Origin: Gammaproteobacteria bacterium
GTDB taxonomy: Bacteria > Pseudomonadota > Gammaproteobacteria > Pseudomonadales > Azotimanducaceae
Reading direction: 5' to 3'
NCBI GenBank assembly: GCA_027295975.1
Contig: JAPUJX010000436.1
Coordinates: 1 to 15,987, forward strand
DNA: 15,987 nucleotides
This document shows positions 1 to 8,204 of this stretch, one piece after another. How positions within the stretch are numbered: the stretch's first letter is position 1; each line of letters begins with the position of its first letter. Made by a program: the position numbers and the translations under genes. Under the pieces are notes generated by a model. It did no database searches and was not told the DNA's origin. It saw only the letters and a program-made list of their open reading frames with translations.

Positions 1-108
1 AGCTGTTATTTCGGTTATTTTCCCGTAATCCGAGACGACATCTCCACAGACCCTGGGGTTACCAGTCCCATCAACTATGGTGGCATTCTTGATGACCAGA
101 TCATGCAT
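1..108 (-). CDS. N-terminal fragment of an amidohydrolase, N-acyl-D-amino-acid deacylase-like
   Basis: Only the first 36 codons are inside the window; the gene continues past position 1. The peptide begins MHDLVIKNATIVDGTG, the usual opening of metal-dependent amidohydrolases of the D-aminoacylase group, where the first beta strands precede the metal-binding domain. The HxH metal motif and the rest of the active site are not visible, so the substrate cannot be read. The ATG is preceded by a purine-rich GGGAGAAGGG, a good ribosome binding site. It lies 26 bases after the stop of the ABC ATPase gene on the same strand and is probably its operon partner. Such enzymes remove acyl groups from N-acyl-D-amino acids, which would suit a peptide importer. 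Other amidohydrolases (dihydropyrimidinase or imidazolonepropionase type) remain possible. Confidence 0.6.
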   Translation of the reverse strand, partial: MHDLVIKNATIVDGTGNPRVCGDVVSDYGKITEITA

Positions 109-134
109 CGTCCCTTCTCCCTCACCGACGGCGG

Positions 135-1115
135 TTATCCGACAATGGTACCACGGCGAGTTCCGGGGACATGTCGAGAATCGAGCAGGTGACACCTTGC
201 CTGGTGCTCCGTAGCCACAATGGTGGTCTCCGGCGCCGTTTTCGTGCAGACGTCCATACACTTCGGACAACGCGGATGGAATCGACAACCAGAGGGCGGC
301 GCGAGCGCCGTTGCGACTTCTCCATGTATCTGCCCGGTTGCTCGCGGGTGGGCAGGATCCGGTCGAGGGACGGCCGCCAACAGCGCCTGTGTGTAGGGAT
401 GTTGAGGGCGATCGAACAGTGCCTCGGTCCGGCCGTCCTCGACGATCTCGCCCAAATACATTACCGCAACCCGGCGGGCCGCGTGTTCGACCAGGGCGAG
501 ATCGTGCGCAATGAGGAGATAGGCGAGGCCGAGTTCACCCTGTAGATCCTGCAACAGGTTGAGCATCTGGGCGCGAATCGAAACATCCAGGGCCGAAATC
601 GGCTCATCGAGGACCACGAGATCCGGCTCCAGGATCAGCGCCCGGGCGATCGCAATACGCTGGCGCTGGCCGCCGGAAAATTCGTGCGGATAGAGATCGG
701 CACTCATCTCGGGTAACCCCACGAGCGATAACGCGCGGTTGATTTTGGCCGCGACACCCCTCCTCGCCGCACCATGCGCCAAGAGCGGCTCGGCGAGAAT
801 CGTGCGCACCTTCAGGCGCGGATTCAGCGAGCTGTAGGGATCCTGAAAGACCGCCTGCACCCGGGCTCGAAATCCTTTTGCCCCACGTCCGCGAAGCCGG
901 CTGATGTCTTGACCCTTGAAGCTGATACGGCCGCGAGTCAGGGGATGGAGACCGAGAATCAACCAGGCCAACGTGCTTTTGCCGCAGCCCGACTCACCCA
1001 CGAGAGCCAACGTCTCGCCCGGGTCAATCTTCAGAGTGATACCGTCCACGGCGCGTACGACACCGGCTGGGGTGGTAAAGTGACAGGCCACATCCTCGAG
1101 AGCGAGAAGAGTCAC
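135..1115 (-). CDS. Peptide/nickel-type ABC transporter ATPase, OppF/DppF-like
   Basis: This cytoplasmic ATPase powers uptake of peptides or related solutes together with the ATPase at 2134-3105 and the two permeases. From the GTG start it has about 326 residues, normal for OppF/DppF. Walker A is GESGCGKST (residues 40-48), followed by the signature FSGGQRQR, Walker B LVVLDEP and the switch histidine in LIAHD. The C-terminal extension has the oligopeptide-transporter cysteine pattern GCRFHPRCPKC...C...C, which in DppD/OppD-type proteins can hold an iron-sulfur cluster. An ATG at 1277 is also in frame, but the 54 residues it would add lie inside the upstream oxygenase gene and resemble no ABC protein, so I use GTG at 1115, four bases after the oxygenase stop. 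No strong ribosome binding site precedes it, which suggests translational coupling to the oxygenase. Confidence 0.93.
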   Translation of the reverse strand: MTLLALEDVACHFTTPAGVVRAVDGITLKIDPGETLALVGESGCGKSTLAWLILGLHPLTRGRISFKGQDISRLRGRGAKGFRARVQAVFQDPYSSLNPRLKVRTILAEPLLAHGAARRGVAAKINRALSLVGLPEMSADLYPHEFSGGQRQRIAIARALILEPDLVVLDEPISALDVSIRAQMLNLLQDLQGELGLAYLLIAHDLALVEHAARRVAVMYLGEIVEDGRTEALFDRPQHPYTQALLAAVPRPDPAHPRATGQIHGEVATALAPPSGCRFHPRCPKCMDVCTKTAPETTIVATEHQARCHLLDSRHVPGTRRGTIVG

Positions 1116-1119
1116 GGGG

Positions 1120-2055
1120 TCAATCCAGCCGATAGTGGGAAATCTGAATTTCCTCACCGTAATCCGAATAGTCTCCAGCCGCCCTGCCTGCCCGAAATTC
1201 ACCCCAGTTGATCGACCGATAGAGTGCTGGTCTCGTTTTGCTGACAACACCGTCAACCGGGGCATAGTCGAGGTCATAGTCGGGGTTGAAGAAGAAGGGG
1301 GCGCTGTAGCGTTTTGTTTTCACGCTCGCCAGCACCCGGTGCAACGGTGCGGTGTAACGATCGTTCGACCACACCTGCACAATGTCGCCAATGTTGATTA
1401 CGAGCGCATCGGAGTGTGGTACGACGGTATGCCACTGGTCATCACGATGAATCTGCAGCCCCGGATTCACATCCTGGGCCATCACCGTAACGGCGCCCGC
1501 ATCCGTATGATGGCTGATCCCGAGATTTTCCGGCGTCTGTTCGCAGACCGGGTAATAGTTGAGTCTCAGGAAGCTGGTCTGCCGTTCACCAAAACCGTCG
1601 GTCAGAAAACCGCCGGGCATACCTAGATTCCGGCTTATCCCGGCCAGAACTTTTTCCGCAATTACCTGACAGGCATCGTAGAACCCGAGAATCGCCGTTT
1701 TGAATACCGGCATATCTTTCGGCCACTGCGGCGAGCTACCGGCAAGCGGTCCCGTATCCGCTGCCGGGCCAACATCGAATATTTCCTTCGAATCCTGGAC
1801 GTTCTTCGTCAGTTCCTGGTCGAAGAATCCCCAGGGGTTGGTCCTGGTGCGTTCGATCTCTTGCTTTTTTTTCAGCGGTAGATCAAAAAACGTTCTCATC
1901 CGGGTGTGCAGGGACGAGATCAACACATCCGGGATCCCGTGGTTGACAATTTGAAAACAGCCCCAGGTCGCACAGGCCTCGTCCAACTCTCCGAGGTGAT
2001 CTTCGGTCCTGAACAGATCCACGTCGATCACCGGTACCTTCAAACCATCAACCAT
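1120..2055 (-). CDS. 2-oxoglutarate/Fe(II)-type oxygenase, isopenicillin N synthase-like family
   Basis: A cytoplasmic non-heme iron oxygenase of about 311 residues. The N-terminal DIOX_N-like part contains PVIDVDLF and GCFQIVNHG. The catalytic domain carries the iron ligands His183-x-Asp185 (HHTDAG) and the distal His239 (PLHRV), plus Arg249-x-Ser251 (KRYS), the usual co-substrate carboxylate anchor. RLNYYP is a typical motif of this family. Members hydroxylate, desaturate or cyclise small molecules; the substrate here is unknown. I start at ATG 2055 (MVDGLKVPVIDV), preceded by GGGAAG; a TTG at 2067 would add four residues. The gene lies between the two ABC ATPase genes: 78 bases after ATPase D and four bases before ATPase F. 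This strongly suggests that it acts on the imported compound or a product of it. All visible active-site residues are intact. Confidence 0.9.
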   Translation of the reverse strand: MVDGLKVPVIDVDLFRTEDHLGELDEACATWGCFQIVNHGIPDVLISSLHTRMRTFFDLPLKKKQEIERTRTNPWGFFDQELTKNVQDSKEIFDVGPAADTGPLAGSSPQWPKDMPVFKTAILGFYDACQVIAEKVLAGISRNLGMPGGFLTDGFGERQTSFLRLNYYPVCEQTPENLGISHHTDAGAVTVMAQDVNPGLQIHRDDQWHTVVPHSDALVINIGDIVQVWSNDRYTAPLHRVLASVKTKRYSAPFFFNPDYDLDYAPVDGVVSKTRPALYRSINWGEFRAGRAAGDYSDYGEEIQISHYRLD

Positions 2056-2091
2056 GTCGCTTCCCAAATATACGTTCTAAAAACCAGCGTC

Positions 2092-2123
2092 ACCTCGAGG
2101 CGCACAAAAACAAGCATCGAGGT
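2092..2123 (-). repeat. Inverted repeat between ATPase D and the oxygenase gene
   Basis: Seven-base perfect arms ACCTCGA and TCGAGGT are separated by 18 bases in the only sizeable gap (78 bases) inside the ABC operon. In the transcript it could form a hairpin before the oxygenase gene. No U-run follows on the minus strand, so it is not a standard terminator. It may modulate relative expression or RNA stability, or be chance. Confidence 0.3.
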
Positions 2124-2133
2124 CGTGAACGCG

Positions 2134-3105
2134 TCATGCACCCGAGTCGGCCACCAACCAGCAGGCCACGTTGCCACCCTCCACCGATACCGAAGGAGGC
2201 GCCTCCTTACGACAGATCTCCGAGGCATGGGGACAGCGAGGATGAAACGCACAGCCCCCCGGCAGCGAGAGAGGGTCCGGCGGGTTACCCGCAATCGACC
2301 GCAGGCGTTTCTGGCGCCGACCGAGGATCGGCACCGAATCGAGTAGTCCCTGCGTATAAGGATGGAGCGGACTCGAATACAGCTTGTCGACATTCGCCGT
2401 CTCTACTATGCGCCCTGCATACATAACGGCAATTCGGTGGCAGAGGCTCGCTGCAACCCCCAGATCATGTGTTATGAACAAGATACCCGCACCGGTATCC
2501 GTTTGAATCTGCTCGATTAGATCCATGAACTGCACCTGGATTGTCACGTCCAGGGCACTGGTCGGTTCATCGGCAATCAGCAGACGCGGGCGGCAGGCAA
2601 TCGCCATTGCCGCCACCACGCGCTGGCGCATACCCCCACTGAACTGATGCGGATAGTCACCGGCCCGCCGTGCGGCCGACGGGACGCGAACCCGATCGAG
2701 TTCGTCCACGGCGAGATCCATGGCCGATCGTTCAAAGGCCATACCATGCGCGCGAATCGGTGCGGCAACCTGTTCTCCCACGGTGAACACCGGGTTGAGT
2801 GACGTCATCGGATCTTGTGAGATCATCGCGATCTGCCGGCCCCGCACCTCTCTTGCCAGCACATCCTCATCGAGTCCAACGAGTTCACGCCCATCGAGTT
2901 CGATCGAACCGGCAACGATGCGCCCAGCGGGTTTTGGCGGGAGCCCCAACAGCGACAAACCCGTCATGGTTTTGCCGCTGCCGGATTCGCCGATCAAGCC
3001 GAGAGTTTCACCCGAAGCGAGGTCAAAGCTCACCCCATCAACGGCTTTGACAACCCCGCGTTTCAGATACAGATGGGTTTTGAGATCGCGTACCCGGAGC
3101 ATCAC
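2134..3105 (-). CDS. Peptide/nickel-type ABC transporter ATPase, OppD/DppD-like
   Basis: The partner ATPase of the importer, 323 residues. It has Walker A GESGSGKT, signature FSGGMRQR, Walker B LLIADEP and switch histidine FITHD. The oligopeptide-transporter C-terminal region follows, with the cysteine cluster [10 protein letters not shown]...C...C expected for DppD/OppD. The start is GTG at 3105 or the immediately following ATG at 3102; both lie a few bases downstream of the permease stop codon (TAG, 3109-3107), so the genes are translationally linked. The C-terminal region ends normally, then a 78-base gap leads to the oxygenase gene. Substrate specificity cannot be read from the ATPase. 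Confidence 0.94.
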   Translation of the reverse strand: MMLRVRDLKTHLYLKRGVVKAVDGVSFDLASGETLGLIGESGSGKTMTGLSLLGLPPKPAGRIVAGSIELDGRELVGLDEDVLAREVRGRQIAMISQDPMTSLNPVFTVGEQVAAPIRAHGMAFERSAMDLAVDELDRVRVPSAARRAGDYPHQFSGGMRQRVVAAMAIACRPRLLIADEPTSALDVTIQVQFMDLIEQIQTDTGAGILFITHDLGVAASLCHRIAVMYAGRIVETANVDKLYSSPLHPYTQGLLDSVPILGRRQKRLRSIAGNPPDPLSLPGGCAFHPRCPHASEICRKEAPPSVSVEGGNVACWLVADSGA

Positions 3106-3106
3106 G

Positions 3107-4006
3107 CTACCAGACCTGGCGGCGGAGCGGATCGAAGGTGTCTCGCAACCAGTCGCCCAACAGGTTCGATGCGAGACATGCGGCCATTATGGCAATCCCC
3201 GGAATGGTAATCAGCCACCACGCGACCTCTATGAAATTCCGACCGTCGGACAACATGCCACCCCACGATACCTGCGGCGGCTGAATGCCAAGCCCAAGAA
3301 AGCTCAAACCTGCTTCAAAGACGATGACGCTGCCAAATTGCAGCGTAGCGAGGACTAACAAGGTATTCAACAGATTTGGCGCCAGATGACGTACGAATAT
3401 GGTCGGCGTGCCGACACCGGCAACTTTTGCCAGCGCAATGAAGTCGCGTTCCCGCAGGCTCATGACTTCGCCGCGCACGATGCGGGCATACCAGGTCCAA
3501 TAACTCAACACGATGATGAAAATCACCATCGCTTCGCCGGGCGGCAACACGGCTGCGAACAACATTGCCAGTGGTATCGACGGCACCGCCATCTGGGTGT
3601 CGATAACGCGCGAGATCACCGCGTCCACCACGCCGCCGAAATAACCGGCCGCCATGCCCAACCCGGCGCCAATCAGACCCGAAAGAACGATCGCATAAAA
3701 CGCAACCGTCGTCGAAACACGAGCACCCGCAATGATACGACTCAAGATATCGCGACCGAGATTGTCGGTCCCCAGGAGATGTGATGCGCTGCCACCTTCC
3801 ATCCAGGCAGGAGGCGTCATTGCGTCAGCGAGGGAAATTGCCGTCGCCCGGTACGGGGCTATCCAGGGTCCAAACAGTGCACAGATCAACACCAGGCCAA
3901 GCACACCGCTGGCGACAAACGGAAACCCGCTCGATACCCTATTGCGGCGAAACACACGCGCCCACAAGCGTGCGACGAATGCGCGGGGAATCAGCGCTTC
4001 AGCCAC
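3107..4006 (-). CDS. Peptide-type ABC transporter permease, OppC/DppC-like
   Basis: An inner-membrane permease of the importer, about 299 residues. The N-terminal cytoplasmic stretch and first membrane helix ([20 protein letters not shown]) are followed by a periplasmic loop with the DppC-typical [15 protein letters not shown]. Five more helices and the cytoplasmic EAA-like coupling segment ([15 protein letters not shown]) come after that. I choose GTG at 4006 because GAGGA lies six bases upstream and the codon overlaps the stop of the upstream permease by eight bases, a typical coupled arrangement. An in-frame ATG at 4033 would add nine residues with a poorer binding site. The end abuts ATPase D with one base between stop and start. 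Confidence 0.92.
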   Translation of the reverse strand: MAEALIPRAFVARLWARVFRRNRVSSGFPFVASGVLGLVLICALFGPWIAPYRATAISLADAMTPPAWMEGGSASHLLGTDNLGRDILSRIIAGARVSTTVAFYAIVLSGLIGAGLGMAAGYFGGVVDAVISRVIDTQMAVPSIPLAMLFAAVLPPGEAMVIFIIVLSYWTWYARIVRGEVMSLRERDFIALAKVAGVGTPTIFVRHLAPNLLNTLLVLATLQFGSVIVFEAGLSFLGLGIQPPQVSWGGMLSDGRNFIEVAWWLITIPGIAIMAACLASNLLGDWLRDTFDPLRRQVW

Positions 4007-4916
4007 GACGAATCCTCGGATCGATGAAACCATAACTCAGATCCACCAGGAGGTTCACGACCACAAACACCACCGCCGACAACATCACCCCGGCCTGAAC
4101 CACGGGAAAATCACGAGCAAAAACGGCGTCGACCACGGTTCGACCGACACCTGGCCAGGCAAATACAACTTCGATCACAAAGGCTCCACCCAGCATGTTG
4201 GCAAAATACACACCCACCATGGTCACCAGCGGGACAGCCGCGTTTCTGAGCGCATAACGCCATACGATGGTGCGTTCCGGCAAGCCGATCGCCCGTTCCA
4301 TGCGTATGTAATCGCTCTCCAGCACATCGAGCATGGAGGAACGTAAGGTGCGCGTCATGGCTGCCACCGGATACCACCCGAGCGCAACCGCCGGTAACAC
4401 GAGATGTGCGAGGGTGCCGCGCCCATATGCAGGTAGCCACTGAAGTTCCACGGCGATGAACAGAATCAGCAACAGGCCAATCCAGAAGCCGGGTATTGCC
4501 TGGCCAAGCATCGCAAACACCTTCGCGGACCGATCCATCCAGCTACCGCGATGGACGGCGGAAAAAACCCCCAGGGGCACCGCCAGCAACACCGCAAAAA
4601 GCAGCCCTGCCATCGCAAGCTCGAGGGTCGCCGGGAGCCGATCGAGCAAAAGCTGCATCGCCGGCGCATTCCACTGGTACGACTGACCGAAGTCGCCCGT
4701 GAGGGCATTACCGAGAAAGATGGCAAATTGGATGAGCAACGGTCTGTCCAGGCCGAGGGCTTCGCGCATGGCGGCGAAATCCGCCTCACTCGCATCCATC
4801 GGCAACATCAGCGCCACCGGGTCTCCCGACAGACGTTGCGCAACGAACACGATCAACAACGCGCCGAAAATGGCAATGAGGCCCTGCAAAACCCGGCTGA
4901 TGACGTAACGCGTCAT
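3999..4916 (-). CDS. Peptide-type ABC transporter permease, OppB/DppB-like
   Basis: First gene of the importer operon, 305 residues, an inner-membrane permease. It opens with the family-typical MTRYVISRVLQGLIAIFGAL, containing membrane helix 1. A periplasmic segment follows with LSGDPVALMLP and LGLDRPLLIQF and the DFGQS motif. Several further helices come next, and the EAA-like loop ESDYIRMERAIGLPE contacts an ATPase. The C-terminal LVDLSYGFIDPRIR is characteristic of DppB/OppB. The start ATG at 4916 has only a weak binding site. It faces the monooxygenase gene across 172 bases, so both promoters must lie there. No periplasmic binding protein gene is adjacent. Confidence 0.93.
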   Translation of the reverse strand: MTRYVISRVLQGLIAIFGALLIVFVAQRLSGDPVALMLPMDASEADFAAMREALGLDRPLLIQFAIFLGNALTGDFGQSYQWNAPAMQLLLDRLPATLELAMAGLLFAVLLAVPLGVFSAVHRGSWMDRSAKVFAMLGQAIPGFWIGLLLILFIAVELQWLPAYGRGTLAHLVLPAVALGWYPVAAMTRTLRSSMLDVLESDYIRMERAIGLPERTIVWRYALRNAAVPLVTMVGVYFANMLGGAFVIEVVFAWPGVGRTVVDAVFARDFPVVQAGVMLSAVVFVVVNLLVDLSYGFIDPRIRRG

Positions 4917-4986
4917 CGTTCAGGTATCGACGGACCGAGGTGGCGCCGCGAGGGTGAGCGGGGAGACTGTGAACTTCATCGGGGGA

Positions 4987-5016
4987 TTGTACGGGGAATC
5001 GCCCTCGGTGTTATAT
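4987..5016 (+). promoter_or_regulatory. Possible sigma70 promoter for the monooxygenase gene
   Basis: TTGTAC (4987-4992) and TTATAT (5011-5016) are separated by 18 bases, about 70 bases upstream of the chosen start at 5089. The match is fair, not strong. On the opposite strand TAATAC (complement of 5040-5045) is a possible -10 element for the ABC operon, but its -35 partner is poor. The rest of the divergent 172-base gap shows no obvious operator. Confidence 0.35.
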
Positions 5017-5088
5017 CGTGCCTGCTCGAGCGGTTCGCCGTATTATCCCGCCGGAACAAAACTCAAGTCGCGCCGGGGTATCTGCCGA

Positions 5089-6786
5089 ATGACGAACCGT
5101 TCTGATGTACTGGTGGTAGGGGCTGGATTCGCGGGAATGTACGCTCTGTATCGATATCGTAACCTGGGACTCGATGTCACCGTGCTGGAAGCCGGATCCG
5201 ACGTGGGCGGCACCTGGTACTGGAACCGCTATCCCGGCGCACGCTGCGACGTTCCGAGCCTCGAGTACTCCTACGGTTTTTCAGAAGCGCTGGAGCAGGA
5301 GTGGGACTGGCCCGAGGTGTTTTCCGCACAACCGGACATCCTGAGGTATGCCAATCACGTTGCCGACCGTTTCGATCTCCGCCGTAACATCCGCTTCAAC
5401 ACCCGGGTAGCGGCACTCGAGTACACCGAAGCAGACAATCTCTGGCGCGCCACCACGGAACAGGGTGATTCGATCGAAGCGCAATTCTGCGTCATGGCCA
5501 CCGGTTGCCTCTCGGTGCCCAACAAGCCGAAGCTGCCTGGCGCCGACAGTTTTCGGGGCAGGGTGTTACACACCGGGCTTTGGCCCAAGGAAGCCGTGGA
5601 CCTCAGCGGCTCTCGGGTCGGCATTATCGGCACCGGTTCGTCGGGGGTGCAGGCTATTCCCGAGCTTGCCAGACAAGCGGAACATCTCACCGTGTTTCAG
5701 CGCACACCGGTCTACACCGTTCCCGCCAACCGCAAGCGCATGCGCGCCGACGTCCAGCAGGAGTTTCGCGACAACTACCGCGCCATACGGGAAATGCAAC
5801 AAAACAACGCGGGTGGGATTTCGAATTTCCGCCCGGTGCGTAGTGTTAAACGACCAGCAACCACCGAATCAACCGCGCCACAACCCGCTACCGCAATTCC
5901 CACCACTTCACTGCCAACCTCCTCTCTCTCAGCCGCGGCGCTGACGCCAAACAAGATCCTGAACCTGACGCCAGGGGAGCGTCTGAACCTGGTGACCGAG
6001 CGTGGATTAAACATGTTATTGACGTTTCGCGACGTTTACACCGACCCGGAAGCAAACGAAGCGGCCAACGAAACCTTTCGGGAAGCAATCGGCAACATGA
6101 TCGATGATCCGGAGGTGGGCGAGCGATTGTCACCGAAAACCTACGGTCTCGGCTGCAAACGCCAGGTTCTGGACCGAGACTATTACGAAACCTTCAACCG
6201 CGACGATGTCACCCTGGTGGACATCAGCGAAACGCCCATCGAGACGATAACCGCCGGTGGGATCCGCACGGGCGAAACACACTACGACCTGGACGTGCTG
6301 ATTTACGCCACCGGATTCGACGCGATGACGGGAGCCCTGTTGAAAGCGAACATCCAGGGACGGGATGGGCTACGGCTGGTAGACAAGTGGCGCGACGGTC
6401 CGGTCGCATACCTCGGCCTGCAGATGTTTGGATTTCCGAACCTCTTTACCGTCACCGGCCCCGGTAGCCCATCGGTGCTCAGCAACATGCTCGTTGCCAT
6501 AGAACAACATGTGAACTGGATCGGCGATTGCATCAAATACCTCGGCGACCACAACATCCAGCACATCGAACCCACTTCGGAGGCGGAAACGGATTGGGTG
6601 GCCCACGTCAACGATGTCGCCAGGGGCACCATGTACACGACGCCCAGCTGCAGTTCGTGGTATCTGGGGTCCAACGTCCCCGGCAAACCCAGGATCTTCA
6701 TGCCCTACGTTGGCGGTTATCCGAGATACCGGGAGCGCTGCGAACAGGTGGTGGCAAACGGTTATGAGGGGTTTCGGTTGGGTTGA
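5089..6786 (+). CDS. Flavin-containing Baeyer-Villiger-type monooxygenase
   Basis: A cytoplasmic FAD/NADPH monooxygenase of 565 residues from ATG 5089 (MTNRSDVLVVGAG). The FAD site is GAGFAG (11-16), followed by GTWYWNRYPGARCDVPS. The Baeyer-Villiger fingerprint FxGxxxHxxxWP is matched exactly at 155-166 (F-G-H-WP), and the NADPH-binding GTGSSG is at 181-186. YATGFD and a C-terminal GGYPRYRERC region complete the fold. Such enzymes insert oxygen next to a ketone (cyclohexanone or phenylacetone monooxygenase relatives). Residues about 251-285 form a Thr/Pro/Ser/Ala-rich, G-poor insertion where relatives have a short loop after a conserved FRPxxRS-like segment; the frame stays open and normal sequence resumes at LTPGER. 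A GTG at 4954 gives a longer frame but adds 45 residues before the Rossmann fold with no family support. It is divergent from the ABC operon. Confidence 0.9.
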   Translation: MTNRSDVLVVGAGFAGMYALYRYRNLGLDVTVLEAGSDVGGTWYWNRYPGARCDVPSLEYSYGFSEALEQEWDWPEVFSAQPDILRYANHVADRFDLRRNIRFNTRVAALEYTEADNLWRATTEQGDSIEAQFCVMATGCLSVPNKPKLPGADSFRGRVLHTGLWPKEAVDLSGSRVGIIGTGSSGVQAIPELARQAEHLTVFQRTPVYTVPANRKRMRADVQQEFRDNYRAIREMQQNNAGGISNFRPVRSVKRPATTESTAPQPATAIPTTSLPTSSLSAAALTPNKILNLTPGERLNLVTERGLNMLLTFRDVYTDPEANEAANETFREAIGNMIDDPEVGERLSPKTYGLGCKRQVLDRDYYETFNRDDVTLVDISETPIETITAGGIRTGETHYDLDVLIYATGFDAMTGALLKANIQGRDGLRLVDKWRDGPVAYLGLQMFGFPNLFTVTGPGSPSVLSNMLVAIEQHVNWIGDCIKYLGDHNIQHIEPTSEAETDWVAHVNDVARGTMYTTPSCSSWYLGSNVPGKPRIFMPYVGGYPRYRERCEQVVANGYEGFRLG

Positions 6787-6815
6787 GTCGGTAAATGCCT
6801 TCAAGTAGGCCCACA

Positions 6816-7400
6816 TCATGGATCGAGAATTCGTTTTATCGCGGCGCGAAGTTCCGGCAGGACGTCCCTCGCAAACCAGGGATTCTTCTTCAACCAGATG
6901 TTGTTGCGGGGGCTCGGATGGGGCAGCGGGAATATCGACGGTGCAAACTCGCGCCACGCTCGAACGGTCTCGGTCAAATTCGACTTTGCGGCGGTTCCCA
7001 GATGCCAGGCTTGCGCATACTGACCGATCGCCAACGTTACCTCCAGGCCATCCAGGCAATTCATGAACCGCTCACGCCAGGCGCGCGCGCACTCGGGTCT
7101 GGGCGGTAAATCCCCCGACTTTCCCCGCCCCGGATAACAAAATCCCATGGGTACTATCGCTATGCGATGGGCATCGTAGAAGGTCGGACGGTCAATGCCC
7201 AACCAATCGCGCAACCGGTCGCCGCTCGGATCATCAAAGGGAACGCCGGTTTCATGTACCTTGAGTCCGGGCGCCTGTCCGGCTATGAGCAAGCGGGCGC
7301 CGGCCGCAACCTGAAATACCGGTCTCGGGCCCAGAGGCAGGTGCTCTTCGCACAACGTGCACGCTCGCGCTTCACGAACCGTCGTTAGCAAACGCGCCAT
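6816..7400 (-). CDS. Uracil-DNA glycosylase superfamily protein, four-cysteine type
   Basis: A DNA-repair glycosylase family protein of 194 residues. Four cysteines (Cys14, Cys17, Cys88, Cys104) are spaced as in family 4 iron-sulfur uracil-DNA glycosylases. Motif 1 reads GQAPGLKVHETGVPFDDPSG in place of the usual GEAPG...GxPFxGxxG. Motif 2 is HPSPRNN, closer to SMUG-type enzymes. It probably excises uracil or another damaged base, but the changed motif 1 leaves specificity open. The gene converges on the monooxygenase gene with 29 bases between them and no clear terminator. Its start at 7400 lies back to back with the spondin operon promoter. The ribosome binding site is weak. Confidence 0.85.
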   Translation of the reverse strand: MARLLTTVREARACTLCEEHLPLGPRPVFQVAAGARLLIAGQAPGLKVHETGVPFDDPSGDRLRDWLGIDRPTFYDAHRIAIVPMGFCYPGRGKSGDLPPRPECARAWRERFMNCLDGLEVTLAIGQYAQAWHLGTAAKSNLTETVRAWREFAPSIFPLPHPSPRNNIWLKKNPWFARDVLPELRAAIKRILDP

Positions 7401-7430
7401 CTCGTAAACCCAATCAGATTACCCGTCGAA

Positions 7431-7460
7431 TGTAACCTTTTATCCATCTCGTGCGTATTC
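7431..7460 (+). promoter_or_regulatory. ECF-type promoter of the spondin-sigma-nrsF operon
   Basis: TGTAACCTTT (7431-7440) is followed after 13 bases by CGTATTC (7454-7460). This resembles the GTAACC / CG-rich -10 pattern reported for NrsF-linked SigF of Caulobacter. It lies 47 bases before the ATG of the spondin gene. It also resembles the elements at 12742-12770 and 13779-13807, which share TGTAA..TTT. The inferred role is autoregulation by the sigma factor encoded in this operon. Confidence 0.6.
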
Positions 7461-7507
7461 GTTATCAGCCATTACACAACCGCAAATACGCTAAAAGGGA
7501 GAGAATT

Positions 7508-8188
7508 ATGATTACAAAAAAAAATATATCGGCTATGGCCTTTTTACTACTCATCGCCGGGGTATCCCACGCCAACCACCCGAGACTTTTCGAAGTCACT
7601 ATCACCAACGTCACCAGGGCTCAGGCTTTTACGCCACAGCTGGTTGTCACCCACACCAGCGAGGTTTCGATTTTTGCACTCGGAACACCCGCAAGCCTGG
7701 CGCTGGAGGTGATGGCTGAAGGCGGTGATACCAGCGGCCTGACAACCGAACTCTTGTCCGATCCGCTTGAAATATCCGACATCCTGACGATTCCCGGGCT
7801 GCTGTTACCCGGAGAAAGCGTAACGGTCATGGTCGAGGCCAGCCGGCATCATCGTCAGTTGACCGTGGCTGCCATGTTGATCCCGACCAACGATACGTTC
7901 TTCGCCCTGGCCGGGGTTCGTCTTCCGGGCAAGAAACCCAAGACCTTCTCGGCATTGGCCTATGACTCGGGGACGGAGGCAAATGATCAAAACTGTCTCA
8001 ACATACCAGGACCGCGGTGTGGAGGAGAAGGTCATTCTCCAGGGCCGAACGATGGGGATGAAGGATATGTGTACATCAGCAACGGTTTTCACGAACTGCC
8101 CGAGGCCGATTTCGGAGAGGTACTTGGCCCGCACAAATACGGTTGGCTGAACCCCGTTGCACAAGTAGTGGTCAGCAGAGTAGATTAG
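7508..8188 (+). CDS. Exported spondin-domain protein
   Basis: A secreted or periplasmic protein of 226 residues. The N-terminus MITKKNISAMAFLLLIAG followed by VSHA is a clear signal peptide with an A-x-A-like cleavage region (after SHA). The mature part starts with a Spond_N domain: FEVTITNVTRAQAFTP, then VTHTSEVSIFALGTPAS, AEGGDTSGL, LLPGESVTV and AAMLIPTNDTF. The C-terminal part AYDSGTEANDQNC...C is typical of bacterial members. Function in bacteria is not established. I chose ATG 7508 because AAGGGAGAG lies just upstream and because a start at 7451 would fall inside the promoter. The sigma gene begins 17 bases after the stop. This makes the protein the likely first product and target of the sigma/NrsF pair. 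Confidence 0.88.
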   Translation: MITKKNISAMAFLLLIAGVSHANHPRLFEVTITNVTRAQAFTPQLVVTHTSEVSIFALGTPASLALEVMAEGGDTSGLTTELLSDPLEISDILTIPGLLLPGESVTVMVEASRHHRQLTVAAMLIPTNDTFFALAGVRLPGKKPKTFSALAYDSGTEANDQNCLNIPGPRCGGEGHSPGPNDGDEGYVYISNGFHELPEADFGEVLGPHKYGWLNPVAQVVVSRVD

Positions 8189-8204
8189 TTCTAAATCCTC
8201 GGGA

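Noticed and set aside
774..1211. Plus-strand ORF of 145 codons opposite ATPase F
   Set aside because: Antisense shadow of well-supported genes; no recognisable motif.
1116..1277. N-terminal extension of ATPase F from ATG 1277
   Set aside because: It overlaps the intact oxygenase C-terminus and does not resemble ABC sequence.
4920..4979. 19-residue minus-strand ORF just upstream of the first permease (starts MKFTVSPLTLAAPP, stops four bases before the permease ATG)
   Set aside because: No ribosome binding site and no homology seen; could be a leader peptide but the support is too thin.
4954..5088. N-terminal extension of the monooxygenase from GTG 4954
   Set aside because: The 45 residues have no family support and cover the likely promoter; the Rossmann fold starts properly at ATG 5089.
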